64,000 nucleotides of DNA from Rhizophagus irregularis (GCF_026210795.1 NC_089429.1:5580001-5644000); one strand, 5' to 3'. Shown: positions 41,398 to 53,648, numbered from the stretch's first letter. Notes: generated by a model from the sequence alone, not told the origin. Numbers and translations: made by a program.

Positions 41398-41535
41398 ATT
41401 TCTTTCGTTATATTTTTTCTAACACGAAATTTCCATTGTTTCACTAGCGTAAATTGTATATATAACCATTCATTTTTTTTATCGCTGAATATATTTATTT
41501 TCTTACAAACAACCAAATAAGAAACTAAATATCAG

Positions 41536-43224
41536 ATGATAAGAAAAGAGAGAAAGAAAGGTCACGTTTGGGCACATTTCAAGACTGTAGTTAAAAGTAA
41601 TAACTCGCATCCTCCTGTACAATGTAAATACTGTTGCAAAAATTATCAACGAGCTGTTCCTGAACGAATGCAAGCCCACCTTGACAAATGTCCAAAAGCA
41701 CCGAGTAATGCAAAATCACAACCCAAACAGCAACAATTAATTAACAATTTTAATGGTGGCCATATGAGTGAAGATCGGAATGGTAATATATTATCTTCAC
41801 AACATTTTATTCAACGTCCTCAATCACCTTTCGAGTTACAAGATAGCGAAGAAATAAACATGCAAATAGAGTATAGTGACCAATCAGAAACTCCGAATAA
41901 TATACATCATCTAGGTTATTGTTATCAGTACGGAATAGGAATTACAAAAAATGAAACCAGAGCATTTCAATTATATAAAGAAGCAGCTGAAAAAGGTCAT
42001 ATTAATTCAAAATATGATCTTGGAAGATGTTATCAACGTGGAGTAGGAATTGAAAAAAATGAAATTAAAGCATTTGAATTATATAATGAAGTAGCTCAAA
42101 ATGGTCATATAACTTCAATATATGAGCTTGGAGAATGTTATCAATATGGAATGGGAACGGAAAAAAATGAAATTAAAGCATTTGGATTTTACAAAGAAGC
42201 AGCTGAAAAAGGTCATATTACTTCAATATATAAACTCGGAGAATGCTATAAATATGGAATAGGAATTGTAATAAATAAAATTAAAGCATTTGAATTTTAC
42301 AATAAAGCGACCCAAAAAGGTCATATTACTTCAATATTTAAGCTTGGATATTGTTATAATCATGGAATAGGAACTGAAATAAATAAAATTAAAGCATTTG
42401 ATTTATATAAAGAAGCAGCTGAAAAAGGTCACATTACTTCAATACATAAACTTGGAGAATGTTATCAATATGGAATAGGAACTGAAATAAATGAAATTAA
42501 AGCGTTTGAATTATATAAAGAAGCAGCTGATAAAGGCTATACTATTTCATTATATGAACTTGGAGAATGTTTTCAATATGGAAGAGGGACAGAAAGGAAT
42601 GAAAATAAAGCGTTTGAATTATATAAAGAAGCAGCTGATAAAGGCTATATTATTTCATTATATGAACTTGGAAAATGTTATCAATATGGAATAGGAACTG
42701 AAATAAATAAAATTAAAGCGTTTGAATTATATAAAGAAGCAGCTGAAAAAGGCTATACCATTCCATTATATTGGCTTGGAAGATGTTATCAATATGGAAT
42801 AGGAACCGAAAAGGATGAAATCAAAGCACTTGAGTCATATAAAGAAGCAGCTGAAAAAGGTCATACTAGTTCGTTATATTATCTTGGAGAATGTTATCAA
42901 TATGGATTTCTAGGAACTGAAATAAATAAAATTAAAGCATTTGAGTCATACAAAGAAGCAGCTGAAAAAGGTCATACTATTTCATTATATGAGCTCGGAG
43001 AATGTTATCAATATGGAATAGGAACTGAAATAAATAAAATTAAAGCATTTGAATCATACAATAAAGCCGCTGAAAAAGGTCACATTACTTCAATACATAA
43101 ACTTGGAGAATGTTATCAATATGGAATAGGATCTGAAATAAATGTAATTAAAGCGTTTGAACTTTACAAAGAAGTAGCAGCTCAAAATGATCTTATTAAT
43201 AATTTTATCAATTTTGATGAATAA
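41536..43224 (+). CDS. BED zinc finger plus about 12 Sel1 repeats
   Basis: A single exon of 562 residues, collinear with the gene at 32658 through the BED finger and the first six Sel1 units, then with different unit order and about six fewer units. One unit has an insertion (QYGFLGTEINK). The BED finger keeps CKYC and H-x4-C. The reading ends at 43222-43224 after NNFINFDE. The next bases, up to about 43270, still match the last Sel1 unit of the 32.7-kb gene (ATGATCAAAGCAAATGAATT), so the C-terminus has been cut short and the old end has become 3' UTR. The frame is otherwise open, unlike its neighbouring kinase, which suggests it is or recently was under selection. Confidence 0.88.
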   Translation: MIRKERKKGHVWAHFKTVVKSNNSHPPVQCKYCCKNYQRAVPERMQAHLDKCPKAPSNAKSQPKQQQLINNFNGGHMSEDRNGNILSSQHFIQRPQSPFELQDSEEINMQIEYSDQSETPNNIHHLGYCYQYGIGITKNETRAFQLYKEAAEKGHINSKYDLGRCYQRGVGIEKNEIKAFELYNEVAQNGHITSIYELGECYQYGMGTEKNEIKAFGFYKEAAEKGHITSIYKLGECYKYGIGIVINKIKAFEFYNKATQKGHITSIFKLGYCYNHGIGTEINKIKAFDLYKEAAEKGHITSIHKLGECYQYGIGTEINEIKAFELYKEAADKGYTISLYELGECFQYGRGTERNENKAFELYKEAADKGYIISLYELGKCYQYGIGTEINKIKAFELYKEAAEKGYTIPLYWLGRCYQYGIGTEKDEIKALESYKEAAEKGHTSSLYYLGECYQYGFLGTEINKIKAFESYKEAAEKGHTISLYELGECYQYGIGTEINKIKAFESYNKAAEKGHITSIHKLGECYQYGIGSEINVIKAFELYKEVAAQNDLINNFINFDE

Positions 43225-45050
43225 GGACCGGAATAAATATGATCAAAGCAAATGAATTATATACAAAACATACTGTACTAGTTAAGGAAATACTTTATTT
43301 TAAATAGTTTTTATGAAATTTTCTATTTACAATTTTTATTTCTTTTATGGTATTTTATTGTTATATTTGATACTTTCTATAAATTTAAGATTTACTGAAG
43401 TTAAAGAAAATCGTAGAAAGTCTTATTTTAGCATTTTTATTTGTAGTTCAGGGATTGAAAATTGACTATCATAGAATTAAAATGTTTATTATTTAGAAAA
43501 TAATGTTATTTAATTGGTTGATGTGAATATATAATACCAATTATTAACGTTTGTATTATTAAATTGATCGTTATTCGTTAACTGTTAAGGTCAGTAAATT
43601 TTAAAAGTATGATACAAGTATAAATGTTCTATCGGATTAGTTAAACATTCCATTTATGGTATGATATTATTTTGTTAACAAGTAATAATAATACTTATTT
43701 ATTTACTTATTTACAGAATCACCAATCGTTCATCGTTCTATAGATTTTTATTTTGTTTTTACTAAAATATAAAAATAATATTTTATCGCGACAGCGGCTA
43801 AGATTTAAAAATTTTTAATATAAAGGCCAAATAATTCATTTAAATTGTATTAGTATTACTAGATTTAAAATAAATAATTGAAGCAAAGTACGGATAATAA
43901 TGAATTTGGTTATGAAAATAAATAATAAACGAAACAATTTGAAATAAATCTAAAAATCAAATTATTCTTTAATACACGTTAGTTATATCGATTTTTAATA
44001 AAAAGATCCTAAAATAATAAGATTTATGTTTTTTGGTTGAAATCTTTATGAACGCTTACTTTATTAAACTCTGTATAATCTTTGATAAACTTAACAAAAA
44101 AAATAGACACCGGAAGCAACCTATAAAAACAAACCGAATATTATTTGGTACGCAAAAAAATTGTACCTAAAGTCTTATTAATCTCATAAGAACATTTCCA
44201 GGGTTCAGTCATTGGTCTTAATAAATCGACATGCTTCACATAATTAATATCTCGTATTCGCGGTTATATAAATCGTAACCTTATAACGAAGTGGTTAATC
44301 TAAAAAAGAAAAATAATTAAATGATAAATCGGTTCTTATAACTCTCAAAAATAAATAATTTATAAATGTATTGTAGTTTGTGACTGTTCGTATTAAATCA
44401 CAAATTTGTGAATTATTAGAAAATATCCCTTAAACTGTAGGAGTTAAAATTAATTTTAAAAATTTTTGAATTTTTAAAATATCTTAAGATCTAGTGATCA
44501 TAGAAAGATGAAATTATATTTGTTAGATTCCTCTTATTAAGGCGCATTTAATGGTAATAAAATCATAACTCTAAAATTGATAGATAAAAAGTTATGTTAA
44601 TTTATAAATTTTTGGATTTTATAAGTTATCCTGTCACATAATATTTGTAGAAGGACAATTTTATTTCTATCAGATTCTTCTCATTAAGACGCATTAAATG
44701 GTGGTAATTTTACATTTCTAGGGTTAATGGATAAAAAGATTATAATTTGTCGATCATTTACTTTTAAAAAATCATTAATCAAATTGAACTTTTTTTTTGA
44801 TTTTTACTTAGAAAAAAATACTATAAAATTTATTACAAAAATATTGGTTTATGTAATAAAATATTTTAAGATATTTAAAAGTGTTTTTAATTAAAAAACA
44901 AAATTGCAGGCAAATTTGGCTGCAAAACAGTTTAAGGGATAGTATAATAATAATATAAATCAAGTAGAAAAATTTATTTTTACGACAATGAATAAAATAA
45001 TAATTTTTTATATACGTCAAATAATACAATCGACAACTGGCATAAGAATT
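43225..45050. other. Downstream spacer of unit B
   Basis: Homologous to 34980-37000 of unit A, interrupted by the Tc1/mariner-like MITE at 44424-44941. No gene is seen. Confidence 0.55.
44424..44941. mobile_element. Tc1/mariner-like MITE, 518 bp
   Basis: TATCCCTTAAACTGT at the left end is perfectly inverted at the right (ACAGTTTAAGGGATA). Both ends include the TA dinucleotide expected as Tc1/mariner target duplication. Unit A (near 36670-36700) lacks the insert, giving an empty-site comparison. Inside, a roughly 30-bp segment (CTTATTAAGGCGCATTTAAT and a variant) is directly repeated near 44535 and 44685. There is no transposase frame. Confidence 0.8.
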
Positions 45051-45339
45051 TTAGGGTCGGTAAATTAGGGTATACACATGTATGGAATGTTTCTTAAATA
45101 GTAAATAGTATAAAAGAAAATTGGGTAAAAAATTTTTTTTAATTTTTTTTTTTTGACTTCAACTTTTTGACATAATAAATTAATATTTATTTAAATACTC
45201 ATGAAATTATCCAATCATTAAAAAAAAAAATTCTATACTATGGAAATAGGCTTTCATACTTTATATACATTTAATTTCGTTTAACAAAATAATAAGTATC
45301 AAAAACGAAAATTAAAAAAAATGATAACGTTAAATCATT

Positions 45340-47645
45340 TCAATGAAAACGAGAAAGACAAAGGATTTAAAAAAATTTTTTGAAGGAAAAATTCGTGATG
45401 AAGTATCGAAAAGAACAAAGGCTTATATGTGAAAGTCGTTAAAATGTTTATAATAACTCAGATTTAAAAAAACGTACGACAAATTAGATAATAGTAACAA
45501 CAAAAAGTTTGGATCAGGTTCGGTTGAATTAGACAGACAATGGATTAAATGAAGAGAAAAATATTAAATTCGATCCGATTGATGAATTAGTTGATGATAG
45601 GAAATATTATAATTAATTGATCAGATAAAGAGAATAATTGTTAGCGAACAACGATTCTGTAATCAAAGAACAAGTTATTCCATTATCCAAAAATCAAATC
45701 AACGATGTATCAGGCGTTTCAGAAATTCAATATTTTGAGCCGAGCGAGAAAAAAAATCTAGTTTAGAAGCCGATATATTATTAAAACAGCTTTTTTCGAA
45801 AAAAAAGAATGATGAGTCAAAAAAAAAAACTTATGTGGAACTCATCAAATTATTTTTGTTGGCTCAGATCTTAAAGAAACAAACAAGGGATTAGATGATA
45901 ATAATAATGAAGAACTTAGACCAGATTCGATTAAATTAGATGATGATAAGAAAATCTCGTTTAATAATACTATTAATGGATCAATTAACGAGAAATTTTG
46001 TTAGTGAACAATGAGGAAATGATGAAGTCATAATTGAAGGACATATCACTCCATTACTCACAAATTAAGTCGACGACGAACCAGACACTTAGGAAATTCG
46101 ATATGTCAAGTCAAACGAACTTGTTTTTCGAAGATAAAAATCTTGGATTGGAGCAACCAGATGTTAACATAGAAACTGATACACCTTCAAAACAGCTTTT
46201 TACGAAAAAGAATAATGATCTTTATATTAAAAGTTATGAAAATTCGGATGACGATTTCAAATGTTAATATCAAAATGAAAAGTTCAAATCCGGCTCATAT
46301 ATAGCATAATAAAAAATTGTTGAAAATAACAAAGAAACTAGCGCCATCGATTCAAGACAACTTAATATTAAATAAGAAAGGAACAAGACAAGAAATTATA
46401 ACTAAATATGAAGATATGACAAAGAACAACAGAGAAATTAACACTTCAAACTTGTACTATCCCAGATCGATATTGAATGGCAATTACATAAGGTGTTACA
46501 ATCCATTAGTTGCTAAAGATTGGTGTAAACCTTGTCAAACTGATATTTTAAGTGGTAATTCGGAAGTTGATGAATTAATCCAAATAGTCAATTAGAAGCA
46601 ACGGATAGTTTAAGGCTTTAAGCTATCTCGAATGGATTGACCATAAGGAGATCGTACATATTGAGTATATAGCTAAAGGTGGACCTGGTAGGATATTTAA
46701 AGGCATATGGACTAAGGGATCTAGGCTTAAATATAATACGATAGAAAGAATCGGGGAAATATTCCTAATACAACTATTGCTTTAAAAAACTTTATAATCA
46801 AGAAGACTTTAATCAATTTTTAGATGAGGTAATATTCTGTGAATTTAGTCTATTAGTAATAAAATGTTTTTAATGAACGTTTTAATATATAGGTTCGAAA
46901 CCATCGTCAATTTCTACTTAATCACGAAACTCACGTGTTATGTTTTGGAATCACGAGATCCCCAAACGATAATACGGAACTCACAAGAAAGATACGAAAG
47001 ACTTGCGAAAGCCAACCCAAATTCGTATATGATGGTGATAATGTGGTCAAACGATGGTGACTTGTTCAACTATATTAAGAAAACATCTAATGATGAAAAG
47101 TTCACTTGGCATAAGCGGTTAAAATATTAGAAGAATTATCAGGTGCCCTCAAAAGTATCCATGATAAAGGAGTAATTCATCAGGACCTTCGTTGTGATAA
47201 TATTTTAATGAATGACGAAGACATATTTCACTTTCCAGCTATTAGTGATTTGGGATTAAGTGGAAATTATAATAAAACAAGAATTCTAAGTGGTGGAACC
47301 TCTTTTATTACACCTGAACATTTAAAGAGAGCCCAGAAAAGCATTGTAAATTACATTACGAAGAATTCAAGAAGGATCAATTGGTTAATATGGCAATTAA
47401 AGGTTTACGTCCAAAGATTCCAACAACTTAACAACTTATGCAGAACTTATGAAAAGATGTTGAGATGATGATCCAAAAAACGCTCAAAAGCATTTGAGCT
47501 AAGAGAAATTTTTTCAATGTGGAAAAAACAATATTATTCGATAAAAAATTTTTTTATTGCAGAAAAGGAAGATTACATAGGATCAAAAATTCTGGCCTAC
47601 TTTGTAATTTTCTTGAATTAAGAAATAGAACGTAGTAAACTAATT
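45340..47645 (+). pseudogene. Decayed zinc-ribbon kinase, array unit C
   Basis: Collinear with the intact kinase. The N-terminal region begins at 45340, the ribbon region lies near 46490-46540, the second-exon start near 46895, and the HxD region near 47178 now reads HQDLRCDN. Many indels and stops make it non-functional. Homology ends near 47645, where a pogo-like transposase end begins instead of the kinase 3' exon. Short open frames at 46034-46267, 46317-46595, 46864-47130 and 47208-47468 are surviving pieces. Confidence 0.85.
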
Positions 47646-47721
47646 CACCTCTGATCCCTTCTATTTTTTTTTAATTTTTTGTAGAAAAAAAATAATTAAA
47701 TATTTTTGTTTCATCTTATAG

Positions 47722-48051
47722 ATACGAAAAAATTACAATGAGTGGATGGCAGAAACTAAAGAGTTAACACCTACCGGTAAAATCAAAAGACCTTCTTATG
47801 AAAATGTAGCACATTTGGTTAAAGATTCATGGGACGCGGTTGATGTTAATTTGATTAGACGATCTTTTAAATGCTGTGGAATCTCTAATAAACGTGATGG
47901 AACTGAAGATGACTGGATTTTTAATAATGATCGTCTCAAACAAGCAAATCAATTAAATGATGAAGTGGAAGTGCTATCAGATAAAGAGAACGATGATGAT
48001 GAGGAATATGGAAATGAAGAGGAGAATGTGGAGGAGGCGGAGTATGAGTAG
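47722..48051 (+). mobile_element. C-terminal exon of a pogo/Tigger-like DDE transposase
   Basis: An acceptor-like TCTTATAG precedes 47722, and the frame runs open to a TAG at 48049. The protein reads KNYNEWM, then RPSYENVAHLVKDSWDAV, then LIRRSFKCCGISN and DGTEDD, followed by an acidic tail. From memory this matches the region after the catalytic core of pogo-like transposases common in glomeromycetes. The catalytic DDE core is absent upstream, where the kinase pseudogene lies. It is therefore a fragment captured at the unit C junction. Confidence 0.65.
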
Positions 48052-48190
48052 TAGTAGGAGGAGTAGGAGGAGGAGGAGGAGGAGGAGGAATATGGGGAAG
48101 GGGAGGAAAAGGAATATGAGGAGGAGGATGAAGAAGAGGACAAGTGTGATGAAGAGGATGAAGAGAATGAATGTGAAGAGGGAAGAATGA
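48040..48190 (+). repeat. Polypurine GAG/GGA-rich low-complexity tract
   Basis: About 150 bp of almost pure purine on the plus strand. It continues the acidic Glu-rich tail of the transposase fragment beyond its stop. Open frames on both strands here come from simple sequence. Confidence 0.8.
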
Positions 48191-48339
48191 AAATTATTTT
48201 GGTTATTACGAACAAGAACAAATTACGATAACATATGGGATTAATAATGGGTGGCTTTGATTGTGTAACGATACTAGTTGAATAGTTTTTTTTAATTTGA
48301 TTAGTACCGGGTACTTTTCAAGCCGGAATACGATTAGTA

Positions 48340-48525
48340 TCCGGGGTATTATTCAAAATCTGACTTTACAGCTGATTTCATAATATGCGGGACATACGAG
48401 AGACAACTCAGTACAGTGGAGCAGTATTCTGTTATACCGAATCTTACCGAATTTCTCTCGGCATGTAGTAAAAATGATGGTGACCCGTATATTATGAAAT
48501 CACGGTACTATTTGAAGGGTACTGT
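48340..48525. repeat. Inverted-repeat element
   Basis: TGATTTCATAATATGCGGGACA (48373-48394) is inverted at 48481-48502 with a few mismatches. Further loose pairing of GGGTA and TACCC extends outward. It is probably a small MITE. Confidence 0.45.
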
Positions 48526-48670
48526 ATGCAGCGCTATACGTAAAATTAAAAATTACCCATAAAAACGTAAATAAAAAAAATTCATAAAAATTTATTTAAA
48601 ATAGAATTTTCTTGGTTATATATGGTATGATTAAAGGAAAAGGATTTTGCATAATTCATTCGTTTTAATA

Positions 48671-48903
48671 ATATTCATTTCAGTTCCTATTCTATATTGA
48701 TAACAAACTCCAAGTTGAAATGTTGAATAAATATGATCATTTTGAGCCGCTTCTTTATATGATTCGAACGTCAGTTCCTGATAACATTCTCCGAGCCATA
48801 TAATAAAATAGTATGACCATTTTCAGCTGCTTTTTTATGACTTAAACGCTTTAATTCTTAAATTTCATTTATTTCAGTTCATATTCCATGTTGATAACAT
48901 TCT
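48671..48903 (-). pseudogene. Relic of a BED-Sel1 gene, inverted
   Basis: On the minus strand there are about two decayed Sel1 units. The DNA reads GAATGTTATCAACATGGAAT, then an AAAGCAGCTGAAAATGGTCAT-like stretch, then a second TTGTTATCAATATAGAAT. It shares unit wording with the array genes but is short and broken by stops. It sits where units A and B carry their BED-Sel1 gene, but in the opposite orientation. Confidence 0.75.
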
Positions 48904-48929
48904 ATAAACTGCGAATTTTATTTTCTTTG

Positions 48930-49970
48930 TCGCATATTAATGCGATACAGTTGCTAAAGAGGTATAGTATATCCGTCTTCACCACCTACAGCTTTTTTCA
49001 TTGGTCGTGTAATAAATGCTCAAAATAATAACGTTGGAAAAGGGGTAAGGTGCATTATCATTGCGTCGCCATCATAGAAAAATTTTACAAGGTTAGATAT
49101 TGACTTGCGTACAATCTGAGGATTTTTTAGCCATGTTCAGGTTATTAAAATGCGTATTTTTAACAGGCTTTTTTTCTAAATAAGGGGTTTGTTTTGCGTT
49201 ATTTTTAGTAGTTTATCTGATCATATATATATATATATATTTCATAAGATAAATAACTAAAATAAATATTAATCAACTATTTAGCATAAAAGAACTATGT
49301 AACGATTGTATTAGCAATTTGCGCAAAATCTAATATTGTCTATTTATCTTAGGCCAATTAATATATTAATTGAAATTATATTGAAATTATTAGGCATATT
49401 TTTATGATTACTTTGGTCGGAAGGATGTAATAAAAAAAAACGATAATATTTATGTAAAAATTTATTGAATGTATTATTATATATTCATTGTAAAGAATAT
49501 TTTAATATATTTTTCAAGTTTTGATCGTGGACAAATCACGTGATGATCAGAGATTAGAAAATTTGCGTATTTTTTCTGATTTTCTGAAGTAAGCTCCTAA
49601 TAGATTTTATAGAATTAAAGAAAGTGGTAAATATTTGCTTAAAAAATTAAAACCTGTCCTGGAAAAAATTGACTATCATAGAATTATTGATCTTAATTTA
49701 GAAAAAAAAACAAGATTAAATCAATATAACAATAAAATTTTGGTTTTATATTTAGATAAATTAGATCTTATACACGTTTTTTTTATTTTTAAGTAAAAAA
49801 AAAAATATACTCATCCTAACTAAAAAAATCATACAAAGCATATTTATTCAATTAAAAAAAAATATTTATTTTGATTATATCGCCAATCCAAAGCTAAGAG
49901 GTGAAAGAACGAAAGAACGAAATAATAGAAAAAAAAATTAGTAAAGTAATAAGAAAAAAATTATTAAAAT
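48930..49970. other. Unit C spacer
   Basis: AT-rich. It holds a TA dinucleotide run at about 49225-49241, and at 49585-49720 a block matching 35540-35640 of unit A (CTTATAGAATTAAAGAAAGT-like). No gene is seen. Confidence 0.45.
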
Positions 49971-49974
49971 AAAA

Positions 49975-50530
49975 AATCATGCTTACCGTAGATCTAAGAC
50001 AAAATAAATAATAACGATAATATACCTATACATATATAAGTTGATAAAAAAAATATGTATAAAGATAAATAAGAAAATTACACAAAAAGAAAATACAGTA
50101 TTAGTATAGATTATTATTATAAAGAAAAAAAAGGGATGATAAATATTAAAAATTCATTTTTAAAAAGATTGGAAGAAAAATTATTAAAATCTCGGTTTTA
50201 AAAACTGAAAAAAAATAATATTAAAAAAGATCCGGTCGAAAAATAGACCAAACAAAATATTATTATTAAAAAAAAATCCAATCTTAAAAAAAGAGACCAA
50301 AAAAATAATAATATTAAAAAAAAAAGAAATAAGATCGGGTCTAAAAAGACTGAATGATCCAAGCAGTCTAAAAAAAAGAGACCGAAAAAAGATTTAAAAT
50401 CAAACATCAACGTACAGTAATTGATCTGCAGCTGATCACATCATCCTAAAATGAAATCTGTAAAAGATATTGCACTGCTGATTAGCAAGTCATTAACCGG
50501 AACTGTATCACGATGAAAATCTCCCCACCA
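49975..50530 (+). repeat. Dispersed repeat, copy 2
   Basis: Similar to 15210-15600. It has AAATATTAAAAATTCA, TTTTAAAAACTGAAAAAA, alternations of GGTCTAAAAA and AGACCGAAAA, and CGATGAAAATCTC near its end. No coding frame is present. Confidence 0.6.
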
Positions 50531-50598
50531 GAACATACACATGAACCGACAGAAATCAAGTTATTCAAACCATAATAATTATAGGCGCTGACGAATCA

Positions 50599-51215
50599 AA
50601 CAGGGCGGACATCCTCATATTATCACATTATTGCCGATCATTTTGCCGATCATCTATTTTAAATATTATCACATAAAAAATACCATTTTTTTGCAAATTT
50701 AACTATATAAATTTTATTTGTTATCAAAATTTATCCAAAGTCCGAAAATTAATGTTTTCAAATCCAAAAATTAACTAAAACCCAAAAATGGGCTGAATTT
50801 TAATAATAATTAGAAAATTGAAATTATTTTAATGATATTGTGACAACCAGTGATTAAAATTTAATGTTTTATAGCTTTTTAGATTCATCTCGTCAAGACA
50901 AACATTTTGATAGTAATTTTATAATTTTTTACGCCAAATTGATTGAGAAATTGCATTTTGAAAATTTCTATTTATTATATAGATTATAACAAATATAATT
51001 GCAAGTATAAATTTAGCCATAACTTCTTGATTACCTAAAATTAGGAATGATTACTTCGGCCATTGATTTTAAATCAGTTAAACTATAACCCATAAAAGTT
51101 TCAAGCTTCGGCCAAACTTCTGTGACTTTGGCCGAAGTTTTAAAGTCTGATATCACCCAATTTACTATAAGATCGGCAAATGATCGGCAAGGTGATATAA
51201 GGATGTCCGCCCTGT
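50599..51215. mobile_element. Mutator-like MITE with 10-bp target duplication
   Basis: ACAGGGCGGACATCCT near 50600 is inverted as AGGATGTCCGCCCTGT at 51200-51215. The repeats continue with GCCGATCATTTTGCCGATC-type sequence for about 50 bp. TGACGAATCA is present directly outside both ends (50589-50598 and 51216-51225). A 9-11-bp duplication fits Mutator-like elements. The interior has its own hairpin pair (CTTCGGCCA / TGGCCGAAG near 51110-51135) and no transposase frame. Confidence 0.75.
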
Positions 51216-51474
51216 TGACGAATCACGCGTCGCGCAATTCAAAATTATTTATACAGGGTAATCTAAACGTTACCTAATTATTAATAATAAGAACCATATT
51301 AATATTATAATTATAAATTTTTTAAATTTTATTTTTTTTTTGGTCGGGCATATTTTTATTATTTTAGGTTAACTACAAATCATATTTGTTTAAAAAAAGA
51401 ATTTATTTTGATTATATTGCCGATCCAGAAAGAATGAAAATCTTTTTCGATTGGCCATTTCCCTAACTCCAATG

Positions 51475-51735
51475 ATGAAATAAATAATAATATACATATA
51501 TAAGTTAATAAAAAAAAAAATAGTAAATAAAAAAAATTAAAAAAACCGGAGCGAAAAATATTAAAAATTCAGTTTTAAGAAAAATAGAAAGAAAAAATTA
51601 TTAAAATCTCAGTTTTAAAAAACCGAAAAAAATATTATCATTGAAAAAAAAGAGACTGAAAGAAATATTATTAAAAAAAAAATTTGGTCTAAAAAAAAAG
51701 ACCGAAAAAAAGATTTCTTTTTAAAATCAACGTTT
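51475..51735 (+). repeat. Dispersed repeat, copy 3
   Basis: A third version of the repeat at 15210 and 49975, shorter, with the same order: AAATATTAAAAATTCAG, TTTTAAAAAACCGAAAAA, then AGACCGAAAAAAAGATTT. Confidence 0.6.
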
Positions 51736-52848
51736 TATATACGATAAAATGCACTTTGGTGCCGAAGTGAATTTCGCGAAATGTACCGTAACCGAGATTT
51801 TATATATATCCAATACAATGCTTAGAGAACATTCTTTTATTTTTTTTTTTTCATAACCAAATTCATTATTATCCGTACTTTCTCCAATTATTTATTTTAT
51901 TTAAATCATATGTCAGATTTTGAGAATAAATAATGAAAACGAAAAAACCATTTGAAACAAATTATTTTTTTGGTTGGAATCTTTATGAACGATTACTTTA
52001 TTAAACTCGCTATATAATCTTTGATAATTAGATATCGGAAAAAAAGAAAGCTTAAAGAATAAGTTAATTTATACTCAAATAGTCTATAATAAAATTGCGT
52101 ATCACGAAACTTTTAAAAGCAAACCGAGTATTATTTCTGGTACCCAAACAAAATTGCACCCCAAGCAGAAATAACCGATATTAGTTCAAGTTTTTCGATC
52201 TTATTAATCTCATAAGAACATGTCCGGAATTCAGTTCGCATTCGCGGTTATATAAATCGTAACCATATATGGCATGTTATTAATTTTAGCAATGTTCTAT
52301 AGATTGATCTAGATAAAAAAAAAAGGTAAAAGATAAAATCAAATTATTCGAAAAATTTGCTAAAAAAAATATTTTGCAGTTTGTAACAATCACAAAATTA
52401 GATAATACAGGATAATCATACAAATAGAAAAACCCATCATGCCCGCCTTGATTGGCGTAATTTATTTTTACAATAATGGATAAAATAAATTAAAGGGTGT
52501 ATATACAAAATATAATAAAATCAAATAAAAATTTTATTAGGTAATTAATAAAATATGTAAAATAATTAATTTTTATTCCTTTTAATACCTTATATAAAAT
52601 CTTATCGATTAATTTTCTAGAAATTGATTAATTAAAGTATAGTCTTTTTTACTTTATTTACTGTAAATAATACGATTAGTAAGCAGTGTTGAGAATTCAG
52701 ATTATTTTTATGCGCGCAGAGCGCACATTGTTCATAAAAGTTTTGTGCGCAACCTATGTGCCCTTATATATAAAATAAAATTATAGTAAGCTTATCTACG
52801 CTCCGCCAACTGCGCGGAATCGCAAGTTCAACCGGCATAAGAATCTTT
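51736..52848. other. Unit C downstream spacer
   Basis: From about 51880 it is homologous to unit A 35990-36950 (TTTATTAAACTCGC, TATAATCTTTGATAA). A GC-richer segment at about 52690-52825 (GCGCGCAGAGCGCACA, TGTGCGCAACC) is absent from the other units and is probably an insertion. No gene is seen. Confidence 0.45.
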
Positions 52849-53109
52849 AGGGTTGATAAATTAGGGCATATGTATGGAATGTTTGCTTTCTTAAATAGTA
52901 TAAAATGAAATTGTGATGATATTTTTTTTTTTGACTACGACTTTTTTGATATAATAAATTGATATTTTTTTAACTTTTATATAAATATTCATGAAATTAT
53001 CCAATCATTAAAAAAATTATTCTATATTATTATGGAAAGAGGATTTCATACTTCTATATAATAAGTATCAAACAAAAACTAAAAAATGATAATGATATTA
53101 TCAAATAAA

Positions 53110-53450
53110 AATCATTTCAATGAAAAAGGATTTAAAAATTTTTAGAAAGAAAAAAAATACTTATTATATGAAAGTCGTCAAAATGTTACGAACGACGAAT
53201 TAAATAATGGAGTTTGGATCAGATTCGGTTGTATTAGACAATGGATCATATGAAGAGGAAAATATTAAATTCGACCGATGAATTAGATGATAATAGGAAA
53301 TTTCTCTTAATTGATCAGATAAGGAGAAAATTGTTAGCGAACAACGAGGAGAACAAGGATTCTGTTGTAATCGAAGAACAAGCTACTCCATTATTCACAA
53401 ATCAAACCATGAATCAGGCACTTAGCTATAAAAATTCGATAACAAAAAAA
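53110..53450 (+). pseudogene. 5' fragment of the kinase gene, array unit D
   Basis: Follows a copy of the kinase promoter module (52849 onward) and matches the N-terminal acidic region (AACGAGGAGAACAAGGATTC, CAAGCTACTCCATTA). It stops abruptly at about 53450, where the 3' side of a secreted-protein gene begins on the opposite strand. No kinase domain is present. Confidence 0.75.
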
Positions 53451-53648
53451 AAAAAATAATATATATTCTATAAATAACTTTAAACATTTATTCTTGGTAA
53501 GTTGAAAAGCAGAAATTATATAAGCAAGTTTTCAAAAATAATACAGTTTAAAATAATAATCGTAACACATAATAATAATTAAAAATTAGTAACTATATAT
53601 ATATATCTAAAGTTATACTAATAAATTTGAAAGTATTTTAGTTTTAAT

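Noticed and set aside
42491-42694. Out-of-frame open stretch inside the BED-Sel1 gene at 41.5 kb
   Set aside because: Shadow of the 108-bp repeat in another frame.
47949-48221. Open frames on both strands over the GAG-rich tract (Ser-rich and Arg/Met-rich proteins)
   Set aside because: They are products of triplet-like simple sequence, with no conservation or start context.
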